Assembly (NCBI GenBank): GCA_049999725.1
Contig: JBNGIS010020377.1
Location: forward strand, 1-33,882
Length of the DNA: 33,882 nucleotides
DNA from: Haplomitrium mnioides
Lineage: Eukaryota; Marchantiophyta; Haplomitriopsida; Calobryales
Reading direction: 5' to 3'
The position numbers were made by a program, and so were the translations under genes. How positions within the stretch are numbered: position 1 is the stretch's first letter; every line of letters starts with the position of its first letter. Below, piece by piece: positions 11,629 to 21,136 of this stretch. The notes under the pieces are model-generated. The model was not told the origin of the DNA, did not search any database, and saw nothing but the letters and a program-made list of their open reading frames with translations.

Positions 11629-12068
11629 ATGACGTGGCGAGCGCAAGGAGTCCGTGGGAGGCTTCAAAAACGTGGCGTGCTGAGGAGCCGAGAGGTGTTT
11701 CCGAAGGTCAACTTCGGAAGAAGGGTCCACGCGAAGGTCCGCCTACCCCTTTGCGGGGCGGCGTCGGACGGCGCTATTTGGATGACGTGGCGCTTTGGGA
11801 AGCATGCAAGGTTCCGTGGGTCAACATCGGAAGGAGGTCCGTGCGACGGCCCGCCTACCCCTTTGCGGGGCGGCGTCGGATGGCGGCCTTCGGAGGACGT
11901 GGCGACTCCAGGGACCCCGAGGCAATTCACGGGACACGTGGCGCAAGGAGAGGAGTTCACCTGACCTCGGGCAACTCGCGAGTCAACTACGGAGGGAGAG
12001 GATAACGCGACGGTCAGCCTACCCCCTTGCGGGGCGACGTCGGACGGTGGTGCAGCGGATGACGTGGC
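11629..12068 (+). promoter_or_regulatory. ACGTGGC motif cluster with GC-rich subrepeats (LTR B)
   Basis: Six ACGTGGC words lie at 11632, 11670, 11785, 11897, 11936 and 12062; a seventh is upstream at 10797. The one at 11935-11940 is a full CACGTG G-box. They sit in imperfect subrepeats that also carry GCCTACCCCTTTGCGGGGCG (near 11741, 11853 and 12017). TGACGTGGC/CACGTGGC is the recognition core of plant bZIP and related factors (G-box/ABRE class). The cluster lies upstream of the TATA-like box, as an enhancer in U3 would; activity is inferred. Confidence 0.6.
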
Positions 12069-12528
12069 GCGAGGAGAAGAAAGAAGTATCTGCAGGGGGA
12101 TCTAAGGATATTCCTTGGAGTCAGTTCCATGAGGCACTTCAGAAGTCGGCTCCGATGGCCTCTTCGGACTCGGTTCTGCAAGAATCTACAGAATCTCTTC
12201 CCGTCAGATTCCTCGGAGCTCCTTGTTCATGTGACCATTGTTCTTGGAATTTCCTCGACCAACTGCTGGACACGCGGCGCTTCCTCCCATCTCGTGGTAA
12301 TGGGATTACCTAACAGTGAAGCCACGCGTCGTCGTTCCTTGTTTTGAGCTAACGGCAATAACGACTATTCACGTCGGGGGGCAGCGCGCGAGGGGAGTAT
12401 ACATGGGTTGCTTTCGAATTCCTTCGGGTTGATGCACAGGCAATCTCAGGGCGCGGGGTAATTGCATGCAAAGGGGAATCACAACGAAGAGGGGCTGGGG
12501 TTTGAATTCACTTACAAGACAACTTGAA

Positions 12529-13010
12529 GCAGGGGTACTCGCTCAAGGGGAATCGGGGGATTTATAGGAGGACTGGGAGGAGACCCAGGTGACCTCATCA
12601 TTGCAGGCGGACCAAGGCGGAGGGTTACTGATACGGGGTCTCGATTGTATTCTAGTCAGCTAAGACTTCAAGAGAGGCCACCATAGGAGGACTTGGGGTC
12701 ATCTCTGCATTCTCTGTGTAAAAGCATCACGACTTGAGGACAAGGAAACCGCAACGAGGGGCGGCTGGAGTGGGAATTCAGTGAGGAACTACGTGAAGCC
12801 GGGGTACTAGCTCCAAGGGGCCAGGGGGATTTCGAGGAGGACTGGGGGGAGACCTAGGTGACCTCATCTTTGTCGGTGGACCAGAGCGGAGGGTTACTGA
12901 TACGTAGATTCAAAGGGATTCCAGCTAGTTATGACTTCGGGAGGGGCCGCCAAGTGAGGAGCTTGGGGTTGTCTCTGCCGTTCCTTGTGTGTGAGCATCA
13001 GCCCAGAGTG
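12529..13010 (+). repeat. Internal LTR duplication (copy B)
   Basis: A block starting at GGGGTACTCGCTC (12532) is repeated at GGGGTACTAGCTC (12801), offset 269 bp. Both run through GAGGACTGGG, GGTGACCTCATC and GCGGAGGGTTACTGATACG. The same duplication exists in the other LTR copies. Confidence 0.8.
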
Positions 13011-13352
13011 TTCTGAAGACACTCTGGTGTGTTATTCTTCAAGTGGAGCTGAGAGGGGGGCTATGCCAGTGCCGGTGCACTGCATAGTAAGACTTGTCGA
13101 GGCTCAAGGGTGGAGTGGGCTACCTGCAGCTAGTAAAGCTGTCTTCCAGAGGTGGAAGTAAAAGAAACTCTCTTCCTAGCCCGAGGAAGTAAAAGCATGG
13201 CTTCTCGCGAGGGAAGTTGAAAAACTATCTAGAGTGGAGGGTGTGTGGGTTGTTGGGCTGCAATTGTAAGGCAGCGAGATTCACAAAGGAAGTATATATC
13301 AGTTAGAATTCTAGAGGGCCTTCAAGGACTCTTTTTTCTCTTGCATATATTG

Positions 13353-13360
13353 TATATAAG
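13353..13360 (+). promoter_or_regulatory. Candidate TATA box of the 5' LTR
   Basis: TATATAAG lies about 620 bp upstream of the LTR end. An equivalent TATA-like word is at the same position in all four long LTR copies, placing a likely U3/R boundary shortly downstream, near 13385. Confidence 0.5.
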
Positions 13361-13459
13361 TGTTGTTCATATATGTGTAGTTAGATTGCCTTTCTGCATG
13401 TGTGTCCTCTTGATTTGTTAGATTAGTGGACATCGGTTCAGTTGAGCAGACCCTGGGAA

Positions 13460-13477
13460 CACACTTGAAGGGGGAGT
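13460..13477 (+). repeat. Polypurine-tract copy inside the LTR
   Basis: CACACTTGAAGGGGGAGT here is identical to 16926-16943, which holds the element's polypurine tract. It is also present in the 3' LTR around 23451-23468. It lies downstream of the TATA-like box, so it would be transcribed. Confidence 0.7.
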
Positions 13478-13985
13478 CCAATCCCTTGACACCAGTCTGG
13501 TATCATGGGGGTGAATGCTCTTTGTTCCTGATCCTGTTTGCTTAGTTAGGAATTAGTGCAACTTAGGATAGTTAGGATAATCTAGATCAGTTCTGTGACA
13601 ACCCTGAGAGGGGGAGTCCAGCCTTTTGTAGTGTTCAGCTGTGCAAGTCACCAACACCATTCTTCCCAAGCACAAATAAGGTGGCATGGCCTAAGTCATT
13701 GGGTCTTAAGAATAAAGTGCAGGAATTACACATAAATCAAAGTTGGGTTAATGGATGTGGACCTATGAATGGTACTGAATGTCTGACTTGAGTGTGAGAA
13801 GAAGAAGAGTGAGAGAAGCATACCAGACCTGTAAGGAGAGGAAGAGTCTTTAAGGTCTGAAAGTGGTAACTGGCAAGGGGCCATCTCAAAAAAGAACCCG
13901 AAAGCCCGTAAAACACGTCCTCTCCTGCCTCGAAACGGGGCCTAAAAAGGTTAAGGCCAGAAACATGGGAGCGACATGAATGTTT

Positions 13986-14004
13986 TGGCGCTAGAAGGAG
14001 GGCC
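13986..14004 (+). other. Primer-binding-site-like sequence
   Basis: TGGCGCTAGAAGGAGGGCC starts 9 nt after the 5' LTR end. It begins TGG, complementary to the CCA end of a tRNA. The matching minus-strand site of element 2 is at 33031-33049 (TGTCGC... with one change in the first six bases). The tRNA was not identified. Confidence 0.65.
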
Positions 14005-14197
14005 AAGGGTTTGAAAAAACCTGAGACCAACCCGAACCAGAGAGACCATTGTGTGCACAAGAGACTCAAGTCAGAAGGTGAGAAAGCCACTCCTGAGAAA
14101 CAAAGCAACTGGGTGTTGAGCCTTTTAAGGAAGAGTGGCGGAAGGAAGGACCCCCTGGGTGGAAGTGGCAATGGCCAGTGGAGGGATAGCCAACTAG
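14005..14197 (+). other. Leader between PBS and recognizable gag
   Basis: A purine-rich stretch, open in one frame from 14011, different from the main gag frame. Part of it (about 14036-14130) is also present in element 2 (minus strand, about 32920-33000). It may hold the original gag N-terminus, separated by a frameshift near 14190. Confidence 0.4.
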
Positions 14198-15844
14198 ATG
14201 CCACCTTCTGGGCTTTGGGGGAGATTCAAATACATGTCCTTCAAGGGACGCCCGAAGGATGACCCACATGCGTGGCTGGATGACCTTGAGAACACTCCAG
14301 CAGCAAATGGGGAAGCCCATGTAAAGCTTGGAATCCTGCCGGCAGTGCTGAAAGGAGAGGCCCAGCCCTGGTACAAGGACCTGCCAGATAACGTCAAGAG
14401 AGACTGACATGTGTTCAAGGCGGCCTTCATTGCAGAGTTCAGGGAGATTGGCGAAGAGACGGAAGCGATGATCAAGATAGGTCAGCTCCGTATGAAAAAG
14501 AGGGAGTATGTGAGGAAGTTCCTCCAACGCTTCAACAAGGTGGCAAGAAAGCTGAACCCTCCAACCACTGATGGAATGCTCACAGCGTGGTTCCTGGCAG
14601 CGCTCCCTAAAGGAATTGGGACCTAGGTGCGCCAAACGGATCTACAGACTCTCGACGAGCCAGTCAATGCAGCCAGATCCCATGTGAAGGCTGCTACCAC
14701 CAATTCCCGGAGGAAGGCAAGGTCCATGTACGACTCTGACGATTCTTTGGACACCTCGGACAGTGACAAGGGAACAGATCAAAGTTCCGAATCCTCATCG
14801 GAAGGCGAGAATGAGTCGAGCAGTAGTAGCTCAAACAAGGACCGGTCATCCAAGAGGAGGAAGAAGTAGAAGGACCTAAAGAAGAAGAAGAAGCAGGTGA
14901 AGGAGGTGCATCATCGCAAGGGGGCCAGCAAGGGGAGGTACAAGAAAACTGAACCCGAACCCGAGGCTAGCAGGAAGCCAGAGGGGAGGGATCAAATTGA
15001 CGAGTTGAGCGCCAAGTTGGAGGCAATGAACATCCTCCTAGCATGGATCAAGCCGGAGGGACGACCTCTGCCAACCAAAAGAGTTGGTGTCTAGTGCGTC
15101 AGGTGCAAGCAGCACAGGCATTCTCCCTATGAATGTCCAAACGATACAAATGTTGTGCACTATGTGCGGGAAGAAGCACCGGAGTACATCAGGGAGGAAG
15201 TGGAGTACGTCCTGGAGGAGGCCCCAGACACAGTATATCATATCAGTGAGGGACCTCGAACAATTCTGAGCATGCTTGCAGGAGTGAACGCAGGACCTAC
15301 GACGCAGTGGACTGCGAATCGGCCTCCCCGAACGACAATCATGGTCTGCTAGAATTGTGGCCAGCCTGGCCACATTTCACCAAGCTGTCCAAAGCCACGG
15401 AAGAACGGTTATGGCCAACAACCTCCCTTGTGTGTCCAATGCAAAACAAAGGGGCATGTGGCGGGGAATTGTCCGAACCGAAGACCCAATGTTCCTCCAG
15501 AGCCCAGCGCGAATCCTCCTCCCCTCTCACCTGTCAATCTAATATCACTAGAGATGGAGAAGGAAGCTGAATTGCCAGGTTGGGAGACTTCAACCTCCGA
15601 TGATTGTTTCCGGGTGGTGACTTGGGCAAGGGCGACGGCTAAAGGGAAAAGCCATAGGAAGTCCGAGCGCAGGGTTGAGAAGAAAGTGGCTCGGACAGCC
15701 TCGCCTCGAATTGATTCGGATTATCGGAGGGATAATCCAAAATGGTTCTACCTCGAGCAGCAGAACCAGGTGAAAAAGCAATTTGCGGCTTTGGAGGCTC
15801 TAGAAGAGGAGCGGGCAGCCGAAGAGACCCTCAAGGAGGTCTAG
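14198..15844 (+). pseudogene. gag: Degenerate gag (capsid, Ser-rich region, three CCHC zinc knuckles)
   Basis: One reading frame runs through the whole segment, broken only by stops at 14405 (TGA), 14624, 14867, 15092, 15350 and 15842 (all TAG). Order of parts: a capsid-like region with DDPHAWLDDLE, AQPWYKDLP and VRKFLQRFNKVARKL, the pattern of the plant retrotransposon gag family; an acidic Ser-rich stretch (about 14730-14850); a Lys-rich stretch; and three CX2CX4HX4C knuckles at 15095-15136, 15347-15388 (one stop inside) and 15431-15472. In retroelements these package the RNA. A Lys/Arg-rich linker then leads into the protease in the same frame. The absence of frameshifts over 1.6 kb is notable. 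Confidence 0.85.
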
Positions 15845-16652
15845 AAGCAGCAGGGGGGAGCCCGGGAGCAGGTTGCATCTGCGGAAGAGGGGGTGAAGCC
15901 CAGACCCTACAGCATTCAAGCGGACATAAGAAATTGTCCTTTCACGACTACAGTAGGCCAACTCCTCAAGGATAGCCCACTGTACTGGAGGCAGCTCCAA
16001 GAATTGTTGATGGGTGCGAAGAGGAGGAAGAGGCTGCCCAAGGTTGGAGCTCCAGCAGACTTGCAACTAGTCTGTGAAGACAAGGGGGCCCCGGAGATCG
16101 ACATACAGATCGCGGGGTGCACACTGTCTTTAGTGCCCGTAGATGGAGGGGCAGGAGTCAACATTATGGTAGAGGATTCATTACGCACAAGCTAGGATTC
16201 ACGGAATTCCAGCCTACAGCCAGGATTATGAGGCTGGCGGATGGGTCACGAGTTAAGCCCCTGGGCTCTCTTCTTCAAATCCCAACCTTCATATGGGGAA
16301 AGAGTTCAGGCTGAATTATCTGGTGATGCGACCCGCCCGAGCTTCTCCTTACCTAGTGTTGATAGGAAGGCCGTGGCTGTATGGGGCCAGAGTAATGCAC
16401 AACTGGGGGAACTCCACACTGGTGTTCGGCCCCGACAAAATGACAGTACATTACGGTCCAGTTCCTCATCTGAGGGAAACGCAGTCAGAGGCAGAGTACG
16501 AGAGTGTGTGGTCTGAGGAAGAAGAGGACTCGGAGTACCACTACTGGGTACAAGTGGTGAGTGAAGCAACAGAGGGGGATCTGTTGGAGGAGGGTGTGAA
16601 GTCTGTCCACCAAAGTAAATTCTCAGCCTACGACAGATCAGAGCACCAGTAG
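15845..16652 (+). pseudogene. Degenerate retroviral-type aspartic protease
   Basis: Continues in the gag frame, giving a Gag-Pro layout. The catalytic-type motif VDGGAGVNIM has its Asp codon at 16142-16144. After a stop at 16193 the match resumes one frame over with LGFTEFQP and MRLADGSRVKPLG. A second frame change near 16285 leads to FRLNYLVM and LIGRPWLYGARVMHN, the typical C-terminal half of such proteases. At least two frameshifts plus the stop make it non-functional. An acidic tail follows to a TAG at 16650. The family cleaves Gag and Pol polyproteins; here no Pol follows. Confidence 0.8.
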
Positions 16653-16780
16653 AAATCGGCGGCAGATGGGGCTAAGGGTGAGGACACCAAGGGGCACATC
16701 GACAAATGGAAGGGGTATGAGGATCAACGGAAAAACGAGGGCCCAACTATGACCTCATCAAAGGCGCTCAACAACCGTAG

Positions 16781-16845
16781 GTAAGTTATTTGTGTGTAAA
16801 TGAGTGTGTGTTTTGCGGGGGGTGTTTCGTGGGGTTGTTTTGCAG
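16781..16845 (+). other. Candidate short intron
   Basis: Consensus donor (AG|GTAAGT), T-rich acceptor (GTTTTGCAG|GAG), length 65 nt. Splicing would remove the in-frame TAA made by the donor and keep the downstream frame open. Confidence 0.45.
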
Positions 16846-16932
16846 GAGTTACAGAGTCGGCCCAACAACCAGCAGCAGAGGCACCAAAGAATTGAGGGAG
16901 AACAGGTGTGTTCGCGGGGACGCGTCACACTT

Positions 16933-16942
16933 GAAGGGGGAG
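16933..16942 (+). other. Polypurine tract (plus-strand primer)
   Basis: GAAGGGGGAG is 3 nt before the 3' LTR start TGTCAG at 16946. The same tract sits beside the LTR of the minus-strand element at 31301-31310. Confidence 0.85.
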
Positions 16943-16945
16943 TTA

Positions 16946-18517
16946 TGTCAGCTGGTGCTTTGGAGCACTAAAGCTTAATGCACGGAATCAGAAGCATCAG
17001 CGACCCAAATACTCCTTAGCAAGTGTGAAGGTCTCTCAAGAACAACTACTTACCTCAAACAGTTGATAAGAGCAGGGTGCATGAGTCTTGGGAGGGAAAC
17101 AGGATCATGGTGGAGGAGAGGAGGAAGGAGAGCAGGGATCGCCAGCCAAGGGAGGGGCCTCATTTTCAAATTCAAAGCAGGCCAACGGGAATCCGTGGGC
17201 CTAAGGAGGATGCGGGGATGGGAGCTGGAGAGGAGGAACAGAGCAGCCACCCAGGGCGAGGCGATCGCAGGAGGAAGAAGGGATCAACAACAAAGAAGCC
17301 CGAAGGCACTCCGAAGAAAGGCAGATCGCAGGGGTCCTGCAACGGCCAAAAATCGGGAAGCAAGCATCATGAACTGACAGGAGGAGGTGAGATCGTCACG
17401 AGGGCGAGCAAGGCTAGGGAAGAGGGACGCCTCGATCCCGCAAACAAGAGCGAGCCCCGCAAAGGCCGATCGAACGATCCATCCGAGTCGGTAAGTCCTG
17501 ACAGAAGAGTGGAGTCCCCGAAAAGTCTCGCGAGATTCCACGGAAACGTAGCGTCTATAGAGCCCTTCGCGGGATTCCATGGACGACGTTGCAGCACCAG
17601 GAGGTCTGCGGGTCTGCGAAAAAGTGCCTCCCTAAGTGGGGAGCCCACTTAACTTGGTTCTGATGCATCTTCCGACGTGGGAAGCTTGATTAAGAGGGAT
17701 CTGCAAGGAACCCAACAGGGGAGCAAGGAAAGGGGCCCGAAACATTGATTTATCGTGGGTCTGGCTGAAGGAAATCGGGAGAGTGCCGGAAAGGCGATCT
17801 ATAGTAGATCCGAGACGAGGAGGAGCGCGGAAGCCGAAGGGGCAACCTAGCGCAGATTCACCAAAGAGGAAACACAGTGGAGAGTCGAAAGGGGGACTGA
17901 TCACTGATTTGACCGAATAAGAGCGAGTAAAGGTGAAAAGGCGACTTATCTGCAAATCAGTTTGAACGACGCGCATCAGTGGCGAAGCAGTGACCCAGCG
18001 CAAACCGTCCAACGGCAAGAAGGCTGAGCCAAAAGGGCAATATGGCGCCTATCCGGTGGGGGAAAACAAAGAGCACAGCGAAAGCACGATATGTCGGCAA
18101 ATCGGCGAGCGAGATGAGAGCGGCCAGAAAACAAAGTTAAGGTCGGTACGACCGACGGAGGAGGAACCGGCACCAAAAGGGTGACACTTTGCCACTTCGG
18201 CATCCAAAAAGGTAAAATTTCGACGAGGTGCGGCAGAAAGTTTGAAAGGGGCGAACGGTCCGAAAGAACCTAGTAGTTCTTATAGCAAGCTTTTGGAAGT
18301 GTTGACGAAGCTAGCCTCAAGCGGGCGAGTAGTTCTTACTTCGGAGGTACGTCAAAACGGCGACATCGACACCGTTCTTACTCGGCGAGCAGGGGAAATC
18401 CGTGGCGGTTCAACGAATGACGTGGCAAGTGCAGGGAATCCGTGGGAGGCTTCGGATGACGTGGCGCTTTGGGAAGCATGCAGGGTTCCGTGGGTCAACA
18501 TCAGAAGGAGGTCCGCG
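16946..18517 (+). repeat. 3' LTR of element 1, first part
   Basis: Collinear with the 5' LTR from its first base (TGTCAGCTGGTGCTTTGG). It keeps the conserved hairpin (17633-17651) and ACGTGGC words at 18420 and 18459. It lacks the 114 bp equivalent to 11666-11779 of the 5' LTR (junction at 18453/18454). Similarity to the 5' LTR stops at about 18515, where a nested insert begins. Confidence 0.88.
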
Positions 18518-19021
18518 TGTTAGGTCACGAGGTAGGTGATTTAAGAAGCTTCTGAACGAGCTTGTAGTGGAGCACAAGGACGAGCAGATTCATCATTGAA
18601 CAACAAAAGGGCGTCTTTTGACCACAGGGAAGTACCATTCTGTCAGTGTTTGGAGCGTGTCAAGGAAAGAAAAATATGACAAGCAGCAAGTTCAGGTGGG
18701 AAATGCAGATTATGCTTCCGAGGAAACAAATAGGAGTTTTTCAGAATTTCAAGAATTCAGAATTTGCAGAATTTCAGTTTAATTAAGATTTCCTAATTTC
18801 CCGTGAGGAGGCCAAGAAGGATGGTAGAACACGTTACCTGGAGTATGCAGGGTTGAAATAGGGTACGTTCGGCGGCGCCGCCGGAGGGCCTCCTCTGAAG
18901 AAAAATGCCCATAGAGGTGCTAAAATCAAGAAGGCATTCGGCAAGGAGGATTGGCAGAGGAATTGGCAGCCGCAGATGAATTGCAGCCGTAGGAGGAATT
19001 AAGCGTAGGAACAAAAAATCG

Positions 19022-19309
19022 TTGCCAGACGAGGATTCGACCAGGAGCAGAATCGTAGCAGAATACCTTGAGGCAGGGAACATGCGGTTGCTTGCAGATG
19101 GTAGAGAGGTCATTGAGAAGAAGGACGGATGCATGTCGAGAGTTCGATTATTCAAGGCATACAGGCGAATTCAGGGACCGAGATGTAATCGTTGGCATAA
19201 CTTTGCAAGATTTGATCGAGGAAGAATTGCAGCGACATGAACCAGAATTGCTGAAGCAAAAATCTAGCGCCATAGGTCGATACAAGGGGGTCGTCGGTGT
19301 GGACGAATA
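19022..19309 (+). pseudogene. Unidentified gene fragment with a frame change
   Basis: One frame reads through EYLEAGNMRLLADGREVIEK, and after a one-base shift near 19140 another reads FDYSRHTGEFRDRDVIVG followed by an acidic Leu-rich helix-like stretch, ending in TAG at 19308. The composition is coding-like, unlike the satellite, but I do not recognize the family. It is followed 40 bp later by the assembly gap, so it may continue. Confidence 0.35.
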
Positions 19310-19350
19310 GTCCCACTTATCGGCTGCTCCCGATTCGTCTGACCTTGTAG

Positions 19351-19750
19351 NNNNNNNNNNNNNNNNNNNNNNNNNNNNNNNNNNNNNNNNNNNNNNNNNN
19401 NNNNNNNNNNNNNNNNNNNNNNNNNNNNNNNNNNNNNNNNNNNNNNNNNNNNNNNNNNNNNNNNNNNNNNNNNNNNNNNNNNNNNNNNNNNNNNNNNNNN
19501 NNNNNNNNNNNNNNNNNNNNNNNNNNNNNNNNNNNNNNNNNNNNNNNNNNNNNNNNNNNNNNNNNNNNNNNNNNNNNNNNNNNNNNNNNNNNNNNNNNNN
19601 NNNNNNNNNNNNNNNNNNNNNNNNNNNNNNNNNNNNNNNNNNNNNNNNNNNNNNNNNNNNNNNNNNNNNNNNNNNNNNNNNNNNNNNNNNNNNNNNNNNN
19701 NNNNNNNNNNNNNNNNNNNNNNNNNNNNNNNNNNNNNNNNNNNNNNNNNN
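19351..19750. other. Assembly gap (400 N)
   Basis: A run of exactly 400 unknown bases inside the nested insert. Its true size is unknown, and reading frames that cross it are meaningless. Confidence 0.99.
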
Positions 19751-19800
19751 AAGCTTTATTGATTCGATAAGGAGGGTAATCAGTGGAAAGAGAGAGGAGT

Positions 19801-20164
19801 TGGCCAAGTGACCCGGCTGCTGATGAGGCAAAGCAGAACTCTGAAGATTTGTCCCAATCACGTAGTGTCACCAGTGAACAACTTGCAAGAGCACGCAGGA
19901 AGCGACAAGTCCTGGGTTTGGCATGCCCCTGATTATTCCAATGGCGAATTGAAGGAAGAGTTATTTGCCATACGTTCGGGTAGCATCAAAAGTGCTCAAA
20001 AAATTTAAAGCAGCCTATGAAGATGCCCAAGATAAAGCTCATGGGAAGTCCAATTTTGATGATGCGTCTTCGGATTCAGATGCTGATCTTCTTGGAGGCT
20101 TGAAAGTGGACGATCAACCTAAGATAGAAATAGGCCAGACCTCTTCTGAAGAAATTAAGGCATA
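19801..20164 (+). pseudogene. Unidentified gene fragment, C-terminal-like
   Basis: Coding-like stretches in three frames: a Ser/Arg-rich piece (SVTSEQLARARRKRQ) to a TGA at 19930, then DYSNGELKEELFAI one frame over, then YVRVASKVLKKFKAAYED and a Ser/Asp-rich tail (SSDSDADLLGGLKVDD) ending at the TAA at 20163. The changes may be lost introns, splice junctions or frameshifts. I do not recognize the protein. Confidence 0.35.
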
Positions 20165-20750
20165 ATTCTCTCTCCATGTGCTATTTTTCAATGTGTGGAC
20201 TGAACATTACTCAGTATTCTTCGCCACATTCTGTGTGGTGCCATGTGCCAACGACTATTGCAAGATGGGCACACGGTTGATGCAGTAGTTGTTGTTCAAG
20301 ATTTTTAGATTTTGCTTGAAGTGCTACCAGACATTATAAATACTACAGTTCTGTGACGCCTCCAGTTAGCTATCCTGGTAGATAAACTGTATTCAATCTC
20401 CACTTTCGGATCCAGTTGGCAACATACACGTGTTTTTGCATATGCTTTGAGTGAAAGCATACCACCATCTGGATGATTGGTTGGATGAAGGGATGAACAA
20501 GGAGGTGGCTGACTCTCATTGGGAACGGTAAACTGGAAGCTAGCGTGTTCACTTGTTGAGCAAGGTTGAGGGATGGCACTGACGTCGGGTTGATGCTGAG
20601 TTGGATGGGTAAGTACCGTGGTCTTCATGATAACAGAGGCAGTTGTTTGAGAAATGGATGAGGGTGAACAATGAGGATGGCTTATGCCTATTTGGAAGGT
20701 GAGTGCAGGGGGCTGCCAAAGGTTGTTAAGCTACAAAATTCATGAAGCAG
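20165..20750. other. Unassigned insert DNA, intron-like
   Basis: AT-rich, T-tract-containing sequence with no convincing frame on either strand. It could be 3' untranslated sequence of the preceding fragment followed by an intron before the NUA-like exon. Confidence 0.3.
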
Positions 20751-21136
20751 GGGTGAGCAGAATAACTATGAGAGGCAGGTTCTCCTCCAAGCAGATACCA
20801 TACAAGAACTATCAGCAACATCAGATAGAGCTGCAAAGCTGGAGCAGGAGCAAGGGACTTTACAAAAACAGGCAAAAACTGCACAAGCACTGCTGGCATC
20901 ATCAGAAGTTTCGTGGGAGATGGAGAAGTCTTCTTATGAAGTTGCAAGGATCAATGTTGAGAAGAAAGTGAAGGAGCTTGAAGAACAAAACCAATTGTTA
21001 CTTGATCGTCTAGAAGCAATGCATATAACAGCTGCAGAGCATGTCCGCAAAGCATCAGGAGATGCCTCTAAGAAGCATAATTCTGAAAGTCAAGGGGAAT
21101 TCGATTTACAAAGTGTTATTCAGTATTTGCTAACGC
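20751..21136 (+). pseudogene. Nuclear-pore anchor (NUA/TPR-like) exon fragment
   Basis: A single open frame of about 125 codons with coiled-coil character. It reads NNYERQVLLQADTIQEL, then a Gln/Ala-rich helix, then KELEEQNQLLLDRLEAMH, and ends FDLQSVIQYL. From memory of plant nuclear-pore anchor proteins (NUA, orthologue of animal TPR), the order NYER..., LQ..TIQEL, L.EQN.LL..RLEA and L..V..YL corresponds to one continuous stretch of that long coiled-coil basket protein. A CAG at about 20748-20750 could be the splice acceptor. After QYL the conserved continuation is lost. The complete protein is roughly 2000 residues, so this is a small fragment, presumably captured; NUA anchors at the nuclear-pore basket. 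Confidence 0.55.

Larger units (their letters stand above)
10158..13976 (+). repeat. 5' LTR of element 1 (copy B, 3819 bp)
   Basis: Begins TGTCAGCCGGTGCTTTGG and ends GGGAGCGACA, with terminal TG/CA. The 3' copy begins at 16946 with nearly the same bases and ends at 23966 (GCAACA). At about 3.8 kb it is very long for an LTR. It contains the hairpin, the ACGT motif cluster, the internal duplication, a TATA-like box and a copy of the polypurine tract. Open frames within it (for example around 10026-10588 and 11505-12313) overlap in several frames and match no family I recognize. Confidence 0.9.
16653..16945 (+). other. Post-protease segment with an intron-like stretch, no pol
   Basis: After the TAG at 16650 the same frame stays open to 16780 (Lys/Gly-rich, no domain recognized). 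GTAAGT at 16781 and TTGTTTTGCAG ending at 16845 bound a 65-nt T/G-rich stretch. Removing it would join the frame to one that stays open across the polypurine tract into the 3' LTR, to about 16978. Only about 0.3 kb separates the protease from the LTR, so reverse transcriptase and integrase are absent. Confidence 0.55.

Noticed and set aside
13498-13512. A TGGTATC word resembling an initiator-Met tRNA primer site
   Set aside because: It lies inside the LTR about 480 bp before its end and loses similarity after the first bases; the site at 13986 has the correct position.
17077-17652. A 191-codon plus-strand frame in the 3' LTR
   Set aside because: The equivalent frame in the 5' LTR (10289-10588) stops early, and the composition is charged and low-complexity, so it is not a conserved gene.
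19148-19871. Long minus-strand frames across 19351-19750
   Set aside because: They consist mostly of unknown bases from the assembly gap.
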